64,000 nucleotides of DNA from Bacillota bacterium (GTDB lineage Bacteria; Bacillota; Clostridia; Lachnospirales; Lachnospiraceae), in the NCBI GenBank assembly GCA_023435645.1, contig JAEYRK010000096.1, positions 1-64,000 on the forward strand, written 5' to 3'. The notes under the pieces are model-generated. The model was not told the DNA's origin and made no database searches. It saw only the letters and a program-made list of their open reading frames with translations. This document shows positions 1 to 8,593 of the stretch, piece after piece. Numbering within the stretch: the stretch's first letter is position 1; the number at the start of each line of letters is the position of its first letter. The position numbers were made by a program, and so were the translations under genes.

Positions 1-78
1 ACAGCTATTGACAGTCTTCCTTACATAGTGTATAACAACATAGCAGCTGTTAATCAGATGGATGAATTTTTTCCTTAA
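1..78 (+). CDS. 3' end of an unidentified upstream gene (partial)
   Basis: Frame 1 is open from the first base to a TAA at 76-78 and would encode 26 residues ending NQMDEFFP. The other two + frames have stops within the first 30 bases. dprA is often found just upstream of topA in Firmicutes, but the visible tail is too short to recognise as DprA or anything else. It is on the same strand as topA. The call rests only on the open frame and its position, so it may be chance. Confidence 0.4.
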   Translation, partial: TAIDSLPYIVYNNIAAVNQMDEFFP

Positions 79-373
79 CAGTATAATATAAATCATATGT
101 AGCAAGCCTATGAGTGGTACAATAGCATGCATTGATTTCTTAGCATGAAGGAGTAGAATGAGTTCAGCTACCGGAAATCTCATAGGAAGCCCGTCTTTGG
201 GCTATCCTTCGATCATTGAATCTAATATTTCGCTTGAATCACTTGGAAAAATAGTGTATGCTAGTTTAGACTTTGAACAAAAATGGATCATAACAAGCAT
301 GTGTTACGGGTTAATACTTAAAATATAACCTCTCCATAAGGAATGATACACATAGAAAGAGGGAAGTAATTCT
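79..373 (+). other. Intergenic region upstream of topA
   Basis: This stretch holds no credible gene. A short stem with arms AGCCC and GGGCT around a GTCTTT loop lies near 188-203, but no T run follows it, so it is not a convincing terminator. A possible -10 box TATAAC sits at 324-329, without a good -35 partner at normal spacing. The topA ribosome binding site GAGGGAAG falls at the 3' edge. Confidence 0.4.
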
Positions 374-2437
374 ATGCCACGATATCTTGTAATTGTTGAA
401 TCGCCGGCTAAGGCAAAGACCATAAAGAAGTTTTTGGGAAACAACTATGAGGTGCTCGCCTCCAATGGGCATGTCAGGGACTTACCCAAGAGCCAGCTGG
501 GTATTGATACGGTTCATGACTTTGAACCGAAGTATATTACAATCAGAGGAAAAGGAGATCTGCTGGCGAAGCTTCGTAAGGAAGTAAAAAAAGCGGATCG
601 TGTTTATCTCGCAACGGACCCAGACCGGGAAGGAGAGGCGATTTCCTGGCATCTGGCTCAGACCCTGAAGCTGGAGGAGAAGGAATCCAGCAGAATTTCC
701 TTCAATGAAATTACCAAAAACGCCGTAAAAGCCTCTATTAAGCAAGCCAGAGAGGTCGATATGGATCTGGTGGATGCACAGCAGGCCAGAAGAATACTGG
801 ACCGTATGGTGGGCTATATGATCAGTCCGCTTCTCTGGAACAAGGTGAAAAGAGGATTAAGCGCCGGCAGAGTACAGTCGGTTGCCTTACGAATTATCTG
901 TGACAGGGAAGAGGAGATCAATTCCTTTGTACCGGAGGAATACTGGAATCTGGAGGCGGAGTTTGCTCTGGGAGCTAAGAAGCGTCCCCTGGTGGCAAGG
1001 TATCATGGTAGTAAGGGTTCCAAGACAGTAATACGAACAGAAGAGGAAATGAATGAGATTCTGCAGCAGCTTACAAATGCCAAGTTTATAGTAAAGGAAA
1101 TCAAGAAAAGCGAGAGGATCAGAAAACAGCCGCTTCCCTTTACCACCAGTACCCTTCAGCAGGAGGCTGCCAAGACATTAAATTTTTCCACGCAGAAGAC
1201 GATGCAGCTGGCACAGCAGCTCTATGAGGGAATTGATATTAAGGGTCATGGAACAGTTGGTCTGATTACCTATCTGCGAACGGACTCAATCAGAATCAGT
1301 GATGAAGCCGATGTTGCCGCAAAGCAATTTGTAATGGAGCGTTATGGAGCTGCATCCGTAGCTACAGAGGAGAATCTGGGCCGTACGGGCAAGAAGATCC
1401 AGGACGCCCATGAGGCGATTCGTCCCACCTACGTGGAGTTTGAACCCTCCACCCTGAAGGATTCCCTAAGCCGTGACCAATACAGGCTCTATCAGCTGAT
1501 CTGGAAGAGGTTTGTAGCCAGCCGCATGCAGCCTGCAAAATATGAAACAACAACAATTAAAATAGAAGGAAATGATCATCGTTTCTCCACCGCCACCTCC
1601 AGACTGGTTTTCGAGGGCTTTATGAGTGTCTATAATCCGGAGGATGAGGATGAGGAGACGGGGGCAGTATTTGAGGCCTTACAGGAAGGTGATGTCCTAA
1701 CTCTGGCAGAGCTTCGTAAGAGTCAGCACTTTACTCAGCCTCCCGCCCACTATACAGAGGCCTCCCTGGTAAAAACCCTGGAGGAGCTGGGAATCGGTAG
1801 ACCGAGTACCTATGCACCGACGATAACCACCATCATTGCAAGAAGATATGTAGCGAAGGAAAATAAGAATCTCTATGTAACAGAACTGGGGGAAGCGGTA
1901 AACAATATCATGAAATGTGCCTTTCCCAGCATTGTAGATGTGAATTTTACAGCCAATTTAGAATCCCTCTTAGACTGTGTAGAGGATGGCACCGTAGCCT
2001 GGAAGACTGTGGTGAAGAATTTCTACCCGGACCTCGAGGAGGCAGTGACTCACGCGAATGAGGAGCTGGATAAGATACAGATTGAGGATGAGGTAACCGA
2101 GGAAATCTGTGAGATGTGCGGTAGAAATATGGTGATCAAATACGGTCCCCATGGAAAATTCCTCGCCTGCCCCGGCTTCCCTGACTGTAAGAACACAAAG
2201 CCCTATTTGGAGAAAATCGGAGTTGCCTGCCCTATCTGCAACGGTGATGTCGTAGTACGCAAGACGAAAAAGGGCCGTAAGTATTATGGCTGCATTAATA
2301 ATCCGGATTGCACCTTCATGTCCTGGCAGAAGCCCTCCACAATCAAGTGCAAAAAATGCGGCGGTGTTCTTCTGGAGAAAGGGAATAAGCTTGTCTGCAA
2401 TGATGAAAAGTGCGGATATGTAATGTCTGAGAAGTAA
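374..2437 (+). CDS. topA: DNA topoisomerase I
   Basis: Type IA topoisomerase that relaxes negative supercoils by cutting one strand through a tyrosine. The N-terminal Toprim domain shows VIVESPAKAKTI and the acidic motif DPDREGEA near residue 83. The catalytic Tyr is about residue 300 in the motif GLITYLRTDS. Three four-cysteine zinc ribbons close the protein (CEMCG, CPICN and CKKCG pairs with their downstream cysteines). At 687 aa it matches the Firmicute form. The start is supported by GAGGGAAG upstream. In Bacillus subtilis topA lies a few genes before codY. Here it is directly followed by codY, so trmFO, codV and hslVU are absent from the interval. No clear terminator follows. Confidence 0.98.
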   Translation: MPRYLVIVESPAKAKTIKKFLGNNYEVLASNGHVRDLPKSQLGIDTVHDFEPKYITIRGKGDLLAKLRKEVKKADRVYLATDPDREGEAISWHLAQTLKLEEKESSRISFNEITKNAVKASIKQAREVDMDLVDAQQARRILDRMVGYMISPLLWNKVKRGLSAGRVQSVALRIICDREEEINSFVPEEYWNLEAEFALGAKKRPLVARYHGSKGSKTVIRTEEEMNEILQQLTNAKFIVKEIKKSERIRKQPLPFTTSTLQQEAAKTLNFSTQKTMQLAQQLYEGIDIKGHGTVGLITYLRTDSIRISDEADVAAKQFVMERYGAASVATEENLGRTGKKIQDAHEAIRPTYVEFEPSTLKDSLSRDQYRLYQLIWKRFVASRMQPAKYETTTIKIEGNDHRFSTATSRLVFEGFMSVYNPEDEDEETGAVFEALQEGDVLTLAELRKSQHFTQPPAHYTEASLVKTLEELGIGRPSTYAPTITTIIARRYVAKENKNLYVTELGEAVNNIMKCAFPSIVDVNFTANLESLLDCVEDGTVAWKTVVKNFYPDLEEAVTHANEELDKIQIEDEVTEEICEMCGRNMVIKYGPHGKFLACPGFPDCKNTKPYLEKIGVACPICNGDVVVRKTKKGRKYYGCINNPDCTFMSWQKPSTIKCKKCGGVLLEKGNKLVCNDEKCGYVMSEK

Positions 2438-2577
2438 GTATCCCCCCTATCTTGTGGCGGAAGGTACTCTTTGTGACAAATGCTTGCTAAATATAGTATA
2501 TTGCAGAAATAATTAAAAAATTAAATGCAAAATATGAGAAACTACTGAAAAAGAGTGTCAAAAATAAGAAATAAGTA

Positions 2578-2606
2578 TTGTTTTTCAAAATAATATGTGC
2601 TAAAAT
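2578..2606 (+). promoter_or_regulatory. Promoter of codY
   Basis: TTGTTT (2578-2583) and TAAAAT (2601-2606) are separated by 17 bases, with a TG-containing extended -10 (TGTGC just before TAAAAT). The predicted start of transcription is about 2612-2614, at the left edge of the inverted repeat at 2611-2651. The box assignment is by eye from the sigma-A consensus. Confidence 0.6.
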
Positions 2607-2610
2607 GGGA

Positions 2611-2651
2611 AAGGTAATACAATTAGAAAATACTTCTAATTGTATTACCTT
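2611..2651 (+). repeat. Perfect 18-bp inverted repeat at the predicted 5' end of codY mRNA
   Basis: The left arm AAGGTAATACAATTAGAA (2611-2628) and its exact reverse complement (2634-2651) flank a 5-base loop AATAC. Only TATTCC-like sequence follows, so it is a poor rho-independent terminator. It lies between the codY promoter and the ribosome binding site at 2702-2706. It could be a stem-loop at the mRNA 5' end, an operator overlapping the transcription start, or an attenuator. Which of these it is remains inference. Confidence 0.7.
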
Positions 2652-2715
2652 ATTCCTTCTCAGACCTGTGATCGGGTGGGGAGGAAAAGTCAGAATTTTT
2701 TGGAGGATTTATTTC

Positions 2716-3486
2716 ATGAGTGTTCAGTTATTGGATAAGACAAGAAAGATTAACAACTTACTGCATAATAATAATTCTCATAAGGTAGTATTCAATGACA
2801 TCTGTGTTGTTTTAAGTGAGATACTGGAATCCAATGTTTTGGTAATTAGCCGTAAGGGAAAGGTCCTGGGTGTAAAAAACCGTACTGACATCATAGAAAT
2901 CAAAGAGCTGATTAAGGATGTGGTTGGAAGGTATATAGATACCTTACTGAATGAGAGACTCCTGAATATACTATCCACCAAAGAAAATGTAAATCTTGGA
3001 ACACTGGGCTTTGAATTTGATCAGATCAATACATATCAAGCGATTATTACACCGATTGATATTGCCGGGGAAAGATTAGGCACTCTGTTCATCTATAAGA
3101 CCGGAGCTCCCTATACCATTGATGATATTATCTTAAGTGAGTACGGCACAACCGTAGTAGGACTTGAGATGATGAGATCGGTAAATGAAGAGAACGCAGA
3201 GGAGAATAGAAAGGTCCAGATTGTCAAATCTGCCATCAGTACCTTATCCTTCTCGGAGCTGGAAGCAATTACCCACATCTTCGAGGAGCTTAGAGGAAAT
3301 GAAGGAATTCTGGTAGCCAGTAAGATTGCTGATAGAGTCGGCATTACCAGATCTGTTATTGTAAATGCACTGCGAAAATTTGAAAGTGCCGGAGTCATCG
3401 AATCCCGGTCCTCGGGCATGAAGGGAACCTACATCAAGGTACTGAATGATGTGGTGTTCGAAGAACTGAAAAACATGAATAGTTAA
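2716..3486 (+). CDS. codY: GTP- and branched-chain-amino-acid-sensing transcriptional repressor CodY
   Basis: Global nutritional regulator of Firmicutes; with GTP and branched-chain amino acids bound it represses stationary-phase, transport and often motility genes. The ATG at 2716 is preceded by GGAGG (2702-2706) at 9 bases and gives 256 aa, the usual family length. An upstream in-frame TTG at 2578 would add residues that overlap the promoter and hairpin, so I rejected it. The N-terminal GAF region is followed by a C-terminal winged helix with the conserved signature IADRVGITRSVIVNALRKFE and ending GMKGTYIKV. It sits directly before the flagellar cluster, as in Bacillus, but has its own promoter and terminator here. 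Confidence 0.97.
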   Translation: MSVQLLDKTRKINNLLHNNNSHKVVFNDICVVLSEILESNVLVISRKGKVLGVKNRTDIIEIKELIKDVVGRYIDTLLNERLLNILSTKENVNLGTLGFEFDQINTYQAIITPIDIAGERLGTLFIYKTGAPYTIDDIILSEYGTTVVGLEMMRSVNEENAEENRKVQIVKSAISTLSFSELEAITHIFEELRGNEGILVASKIADRVGITRSVIVNALRKFESAGVIESRSSGMKGTYIKVLNDVVFEELKNMNS

Positions 3487-3502
3487 TGGATTGACTGATA
3501 AC

Positions 3503-3540
3503 AAAAGGATTTGTGGGAGACCCCCATAGATCCTTTTCTT
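3503..3540 (+). terminator. Rho-independent terminator of codY
   Basis: AAAAGGAT (3503-3510) pairs with ATCCTTTT (ending 3537), with an inner TGGG/CCCA stem, followed by CTTG. It lies 16 bases after the codY stop and separates codY from the flgB promoter. Confidence 0.75.
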
Positions 3541-3680
3541 GCGTATATGTCCGGTAAATGCTGACCGTACCGACACCGGGAAGGATACAACACCGCGATT
3601 ACATAATATTTTATAATATTTTCCTGTCTTACATGAAAATACAAGGTGTAGTATTATTCTACTAAATTTTCAAATATATC

Positions 3681-3708
3681 TTGTGTTTTTGAAAATATTA
3701 ATTATAAT
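3681..3708 (+). promoter_or_regulatory. Putative sigma-A promoter of the flagellar operon
   Basis: TTGTGT (3681-3686) and TATAAT (3703-3708) are spaced by 16 bases in an AT-rich tract 27 bases before flgB. A CodY-box-like sequence beginning AATTTTC (3665-3679) overlaps its upstream edge, matching the published AATTTTCWGAAAATT consensus at 11 of 15 positions by my count. That overlap would allow direct CodY repression of the whole operon, which is inference. Confidence 0.55.
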
Positions 3709-3734
3709 ATTGGTATAAGGAAAGGAGTGCGTAT

Positions 3735-4121
3735 ATGATAGGATCTAACGCATTTAACTACATCAACGTACTGGATAAAGCGGCAGATGCCAGCTGGAAA
3801 CGGAATGAGGTTATCAATAATAATATCGCTAATGTGGATACTCCCGGATATAAGCGTAAGGATGTCCAATTTGAGTCATATCTGATGACTGCTCTGGTAG
3901 GGGATGATTCCTTAGATAAGCGGGTCGGGAAGGTAAATCTGAACCGATTGGAGGCCGGTGTCTATACGGATTATGCCGGCTTAAGCTACCGTCTGGACGG
4001 GAATAACGTGGATATTGACACGGAGTCGGCGAACCTGGCAGAGAATCAAATCAGGTATTATGCCCTGCTGGATTCCATGACCCAGGAATTCAACAGATTG
4101 AGGGCGGTGCTCCAGAAGTAG
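3735..4121 (+). CDS. flgB: Flagellar basal-body rod protein FlgB
   Basis: Proximal rod subunit exported through the flagellar type III apparatus; first gene of the flagellar cluster. The 128 aa match FlgB length. The N-terminal rod signature NNNIANVDTPGYKR near residues 29-42 is typical of rod and hook proteins, which polymerise through N- and C-terminal coiled helices. AAAGGAG precedes the ATG at a suitable distance. A 158-base gap separates it from flgC. Confidence 0.97.
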   Translation: MIGSNAFNYINVLDKAADASWKRNEVINNNIANVDTPGYKRKDVQFESYLMTALVGDDSLDKRVGKVNLNRLEAGVYTDYAGLSYRLDGNNVDIDTESANLAENQIRYYALLDSMTQEFNRLRAVLQK

Positions 4122-4279
4122 CTCATTTACCGAGGGAGAAGAACCCTCACAGCGGTGGGCAGAATACGAAACGAATGGGCCGGATACATAAAATAAAACA
4201 GTATCATGATAGGATATAACATCAATGTCAGCCTAACCGGATAGGTAAGCGGACTTTGTATGAGAGGAGGATAATCACC

Positions 4280-4717
4280 ATGTCATCCATAAACGGAATG
4301 AATATCAGTGCCAGCGGTATGACCGCACAGAGACTTAGAATGGATATCATATCCCAGAATATCGCCAATGTAAGCACAACCAGGGATGAGAATGGAAATC
4401 CCTACCGAAGAAAAATGGTGGTTTTTGCTGAGAAGGATGTTACTCCCTTCGGAGAAGTTCTTATGAAGACCGAGGGAACGGCAGGTAATGGTGTTAAGGT
4501 AACGAAGATTACAGAGGATCGGGAGGCTGAGCTGCGTAAGGTTTATGATCCCACCCATCCGGATGCGGACGAGGAAGGATATGTTACCTATCCCAATGTG
4601 AATATCGTTCAGGAGATGACTGATCTGATTGATGCAACCAGATCCTACGAAGCCAATGTCACAGCCTTTAATGCCACCAAGAATATGGCGCTGAAGGGTC
4701 TCGAGGTTGGCAAATAA
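4280..4717 (+). CDS. flgC: Flagellar basal-body rod protein FlgC
   Basis: Rod subunit next to FlgB. The ATG at 4280 has AGGAGG at 4265-4270 (9-base spacing), so I preferred it to an in-frame TTG at 4256; it gives 145 aa. The N-terminus carries the rod-family motif DIISQNIANVSTTR. The C-terminus has the FlgC signature YPNVNIVQEMTDLIDATRSY. It ends 13 bases before fliE, consistent with co-transcription. Confidence 0.97.
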   Translation: MSSINGMNISASGMTAQRLRMDIISQNIANVSTTRDENGNPYRRKMVVFAEKDVTPFGEVLMKTEGTAGNGVKVTKITEDREAELRKVYDPTHPDADEEGYVTYPNVNIVQEMTDLIDATRSYEANVTAFNATKNMALKGLEVGK

Positions 4718-4730
4718 ACGGAGGTAGAAG

Positions 4731-5042
4731 ATGAACATAACGTCAATTGGCAGCTTAACTGATTTCAGTAAAATCGGATTGGATTCAGTTTCTTCGGCGA
4801 AGGAAAATCGGAATGCTACCTTTGAAAGTCTGTTTCAGGCTGCAAAGGGCTTGATTGAAGAGACGAATCATTATACCAATGCAGCTGAGGAAGCAGAAAT
4901 GGCTTACGCACTCGGTCTGACGGACAATACCCATGACCTACAGATTGCCCAGCAGAAGGCCAATCTTGCGATACAGTATACAGTTGCAATCAGGAACCAG
5001 GTTTTAGATGCCTATAGAGAGATTATGAATCTGCAGTTCTGA
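4731..5042 (+). CDS. fliE: Flagellar hook-basal body complex protein FliE
   Basis: Small adaptor that joins the MS ring to the rod and is needed early for export. It is 103 aa. The C-terminal half shows the family pattern TNHYTNAAEEAEMAYALGLT followed by a helix ending AIRNQVLDAYREIMNLQF, as in other FliE proteins. CGGAGG lies just before the ATG. It is 27 bases from fliF. Confidence 0.95.
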   Translation: MNITSIGSLTDFSKIGLDSVSSAKENRNATFESLFQAAKGLIEETNHYTNAAEEAEMAYALGLTDNTHDLQIAQQKANLAIQYTVAIRNQVLDAYREIMNLQF

Positions 5043-5069
5043 TAATATTTTCTTAAGGAGTACAGGATA

Positions 5070-6662
5070 ATGGCAGATAAATTGAAACAAATACCAAAGC
5101 AGCTGTTGACAGTATGGAACAAGTATAGCAGTAAGCAGAAGACCATTATCATCAGTGTGGTCGGAGCAGTTCTTCTTGCCCTTGTTGTTCTGGTGGTGAT
5201 TGCGAACAAGGTACAATACGAGGAGTTGACCATCACTGAGACCTCCAAGGAGGCCAGTGAGGTGATTGATTTATTAAAGGAAGAGGGAATTAAGTACAAG
5301 TTGGGATCAGATCGTCTGACTGTATCGGTGGATCTTAAGAGATATTCCGATGCGGTTCTTTTGCTTGCCAGTAATGATATGCCCTCTGCAGGCATTACTC
5401 TGGATGAGCTTCTGAATAACAGCCTTAGTACCACAAATAGTGATCGAACGCTGAAGATCAATCTCTACATGCAGAACCAGCTCCGTAATTATATAATTAA
5501 AATGGAGGGCGTGGATGATGCTCAGGTTTATTATATCCCTGTAGCGACTACGAACACCATTTTAACACCCCAGCAGGAAACCAATGCCAGTGTCCTGCTT
5601 ACTACCAATGAGGATTTTGAGGTCCAAACCGCTGAAACGATCGCTCAGGTGGTCGCATCTGTTATTGGTAATACCTCCGCTGACAAGGTCAAGGTAGCGG
5701 ACCAGAATGGTAGGCTTCTGTATGGAGGCGGGAAGGATCTTTATTCCGGTGCTGCCAACGGCAATGAGGATTACAGAGAGCGGCTCCGTAATACCTTCAT
5801 TAACAATCTGTATATGCTGCTTTTAAAGAGCGGATATGATGATGTAGAGATCGCACCTCATCTGGTCATTGATAATAAGAAGGTAACCCAGCTTTTTAAG
5901 GAATATCTACCGGCAGAAGGCCAGGAGCAGGGTGTATTCAGCCACAGCTATACCTATAATTCAGAGAATGCGGGCAGCTCAGGAGGAGTACCCGGGACTA
6001 CCTCCAATGACGAGGTTGACTATATGCTGGAGGATGCCTCCTCGACGACCGGCAATGTGGAGATAGAAGAATTTGATTATTTGCCCAATGAAAGAGTAAC
6101 CAATACGGAATATGAGGTGGGAGCCATTGATTCGGCACAATCCTCAGTCAGCATGGTACTGCGTAAGCTGACCACCTATAAGGAAGAGGATCTGGAACGG
6201 CTGGGACTCTTGGAGGATACAACCTTTGAAGACTACATATTAGCCAATAGTGCAGAAACAAAGCTGGCTGTGGATCCGGAGCTAATTACGATGGTATCCA
6301 TGGCTACCGGTATTTCAGAAGACAGAATTCAGATTTCTGCCATAGATCAACCGGTATTTGTACCGAAGATCGTGGAAAAGAGGGATTTTAATGATTATCT
6401 GCAGTATATTTTGGCAGCTTTAATCGTAGCCCTAATTCTGTTCGTAGTGTTTAAGGGCTTTGGACCGGTGGAGGTTACAGAGCTGGAACCCGAATTGTCT
6501 GTTGAGCAGCTTCTGGCCACAACGAAAGAAAATCAATCGATCGAGGATATCGATTTTAATGAGGTTTCCGAGGTAAGAAAGATGATTGAGAAGTTCGTGG
6601 ACGAGAAGCCGGATGCAGTGGCGCAGCTGCTGCGTAACTGGCTGAACGAGGAATGGAGCTAG
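5070..6662 (+). CDS. fliF: Flagellar MS-ring protein FliF
   Basis: Inner-membrane ring on which the basal body, the export gate and the FliG rotor are built. The 530 aa show a first membrane segment at about residues 25-47 and a second at about 444-466, with the YscJ/FliF ring-building region between. The C-terminal cytoplasmic tail EVRKMIEKFVDEKPDAVAQL is the expected FliG-binding helix. AAGGAG precedes the ATG. The fliFG pair is adjacent, as in nearly all flagellated bacteria. Confidence 0.98.
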   Translation: MADKLKQIPKQLLTVWNKYSSKQKTIIISVVGAVLLALVVLVVIANKVQYEELTITETSKEASEVIDLLKEEGIKYKLGSDRLTVSVDLKRYSDAVLLLASNDMPSAGITLDELLNNSLSTTNSDRTLKINLYMQNQLRNYIIKMEGVDDAQVYYIPVATTNTILTPQQETNASVLLTTNEDFEVQTAETIAQVVASVIGNTSADKVKVADQNGRLLYGGGKDLYSGAANGNEDYRERLRNTFINNLYMLLLKSGYDDVEIAPHLVIDNKKVTQLFKEYLPAEGQEQGVFSHSYTYNSENAGSSGGVPGTTSNDEVDYMLEDASSTTGNVEIEEFDYLPNERVTNTEYEVGAIDSAQSSVSMVLRKLTTYKEEDLERLGLLEDTTFEDYILANSAETKLAVDPELITMVSMATGISEDRIQISAIDQPVFVPKIVEKRDFNDYLQYILAALIVALILFVVFKGFGPVEVTELEPELSVEQLLATTKENQSIEDIDFNEVSEVRKMIEKFVDEKPDAVAQLLRNWLNEEWS

Positions 6663-6706
6663 ATCATTGAACGATATAATTTTTGAAAGGGAAGGCTAGG
6701 GGTATT

Positions 6707-7723
6707 ATGGCAAGAGCAACGAATAGTGATATAAACGGTTTACAGAAGGCTGCAATCCTTCTGATTTCCCTCGGGCCGGAGCGGTCAGCCACCATCTTTA
6801 AGCATCTGAAGGAGGATGAGATAGAAACACTGACCCTGGAGATCGCCAATACCAGAAGTATCTCTCCCGCAACGAAGGATCAGGTGTTGGATGAGTTCTA
6901 TGAAATCTGCCTGGCACAGCAATATATTGCAGAGGGCGGTATTGCCTATGCGAAGGAGCTTTTGGAAAAAGCACTGGGAGTGGATAAAGCGAAGGATGTC
7001 ATTGGTAAGCTGACTGCCTCCCTGCAGGTACGTCCCTTTGAATTTGTCAGAAAGACTGATGCCTCTCAGCTGTTGAACTTTATCCAGGACGAGCACCCGC
7101 AGACGATTGCCTTAATCCTGTCCTACCTGTCTCCAAACCAGGCTTCGACGATTATCTCGTCGCTGGCACCGGATAAGCAGGCAGATGTTGCGAAGCGTAT
7201 TGCACAGATGGACCGCACCTCACCGGATGTGATTAAGGAAGTGGAACGAGTACTGGAGCGGAAGCTGGCTTCCCTGGTAAATCAGGATTATACCATTGTC
7301 GGTGGTGTGGACTCCATTGTTGAGATTTTAAATACAGTGGACCGCGGTACTGAGAAGCATATTATGGAAACTCTTGAAATAGAAGAGCCTGAGTTGGCAG
7401 ATGAAATCCGCAGGAAGATGTTCGTATTTGAGGATATCCTTAGCCTCGATGATAAATCCATTCAGAGAGTGCTCAGAGAGGTTGATAATAACGAGCTGGC
7501 TGTTGCTCTGAAGGGCTCCAATGATGAAGTTCAGAATGTCATATTTAACAATCTGTCGAAGCGTCTGGCTGCCATGATCAGAGAGGATATGGAATATATG
7601 GGTCCTGTACGTCTGAAGGATGTGGAAGAGGCTCAGCAGAGGATTGTTAATATCATCAGAAAACTGGAGGATTCCTCTGAAATCATCATTTCCAGAGGCG
7701 GAGGTGACGAAATCGTTGTCTAA
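6707..7723 (+). CDS. fliG: Flagellar motor switch protein FliG
   Basis: Rotor protein that couples FliF to FliM and interacts with the MotA stator. The ATG at 6707 gives 338 aa, the canonical length; an upstream in-frame TTG at 6683 is less likely. The middle domain has the DEHPQTIALILSYL motif near residue 128. The C-terminal domain shows the charged torque helix DILSLDDKSIQRVLREVD. The last bases of fliG contain the ribosome binding site and start of fliH. Confidence 0.98.
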   Translation: MARATNSDINGLQKAAILLISLGPERSATIFKHLKEDEIETLTLEIANTRSISPATKDQVLDEFYEICLAQQYIAEGGIAYAKELLEKALGVDKAKDVIGKLTASLQVRPFEFVRKTDASQLLNFIQDEHPQTIALILSYLSPNQASTIISSLAPDKQADVAKRIAQMDRTSPDVIKEVERVLERKLASLVNQDYTIVGGVDSIVEILNTVDRGTEKHIMETLEIEEPELADEIRRKMFVFEDILSLDDKSIQRVLREVDNNELAVALKGSNDEVQNVIFNNLSKRLAAMIREDMEYMGPVRLKDVEEAQQRIVNIIRKLEDSSEIIISRGGGDEIVV

Positions 7724-8501
7724 TGTAATTAAAGCATATTCCGTACGGTATGAAGAGGAAATGATTAAAACCATCGACTGCCATTTAAAACGGGATCAGG
7801 ATATTAATGAGAAGAGAAGCTACCGGTTTGCTCCTCCTATCCATGAGGTTACTGACGGCTTTGTGGAAGGACTTCAGGCAGTGATTGTGGATCCGGTCCC
7901 CAATGAGGAAGAGCTGGAAGAGAAAGCCTCTAGGATATTAGAAGATGCCAAGAGGGATGCAAAGGCCATACTGAACAAGGCCCGGCTGGAGGCTGAGCAA
8001 ATGAAAGCGGAAGTCTTAGCCGCTGCCAAAAAGCAGGGCTATGAGGAAGGTCAGCAGCAAAGTCAAAAGGAGCTGCAGAAAAGAACTGCAGAGCTGGAGC
8101 AGCTGAAGCAGCAGCAGGATAAGGAGTATCAAGCCCTGCTATCCGAACTGGAGCCTAAGACCGCAGAGATCCTCTCAGAGCTGATTACAAAAATCACAGG
8201 GATTTTAGTTGAGGAGCAAAAGGATGTCATCCTCTATCTGGTGGAACGAGCATTCATGGAACTTGACAAAGCAGATGCCTATACAGTAAGGGTATGCAAG
8301 GAGGATTATGAGCTGGTAGCCGGAAAGAAGGAATTTCTGGCAGGCTTGATCGGCAGGGAGATTTCCTTGATCATTCAGGAGGATCCAAATCTTGCAAAAA
8401 ACCAGTGCTTGATCGAGACGGAGCTGAAGGTGATTGATTGCAGTCTGGATGTTCAACTGTCAAATTTGATTTCCAGCCTAAAGCTACTGGGAGCTCTATA
8501 G
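7716..8501 (+). CDS. fliH: Flagellar export apparatus regulator FliH
   Basis: Partner and regulator of the FliI ATPase in the export apparatus. The frame is open from inside fliG. The best start is the TTG at 7716, because a strong GGAGGTGA (7700-7707) precedes it by 8 bases; this overlaps fliG by 8 bases and gives 261 aa. No ATG lies near the expected N-terminus. Residues about 60-150 form a long Glu/Gln/Lys-rich helix typical of FliH. The C-terminal domain resembles the FliH/V-ATPase E subunit family. Identity rests on position between fliG and fliI plus architecture. Confidence 0.9.
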   Translation: MSNVIKAYSVRYEEEMIKTIDCHLKRDQDINEKRSYRFAPPIHEVTDGFVEGLQAVIVDPVPNEEELEEKASRILEDAKRDAKAILNKARLEAEQMKAEVLAAAKKQGYEEGQQQSQKELQKRTAELEQLKQQQDKEYQALLSELEPKTAEILSELITKITGILVEEQKDVILYLVERAFMELDKADAYTVRVCKEDYELVAGKKEFLAGLIGREISLIIQEDPNLAKNQCLIETELKVIDCSLDVQLSNLISSLKLLGAL

Positions 8502-8524
8502 TAATTGACGAAAAATGCCGATAA
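8497..8524 (+). promoter_or_regulatory. Sigma-D (FliA)-like promoter motif upstream of fliI
   Basis: GCCGATAA (8517-8524) is an exact match to the sigma-28 -10 core. TATA at 8497-8500, 16 bases upstream, is one mismatch from the TAAA -35. It lies in the 92-base gap between fliH and fliI. It could give an internal sigma-D transcript of the export genes. It is a single motif found by eye. Confidence 0.35.
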
Positions 8525-8593
8525 GAAGATATAGGGAATAAATCATCCTTAACCTATGAAGGAATAGCTGAAACATGGAAGGGGGAAGGATGA

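Noticed and set aside
2578..2715. N-terminal extension of CodY from a TTG at 2578
   Set aside because: The TTG is part of the promoter -35, the extension would be coded by the inverted repeat, and the ATG at 2716 has a good ribosome binding site and gives the normal CodY length.
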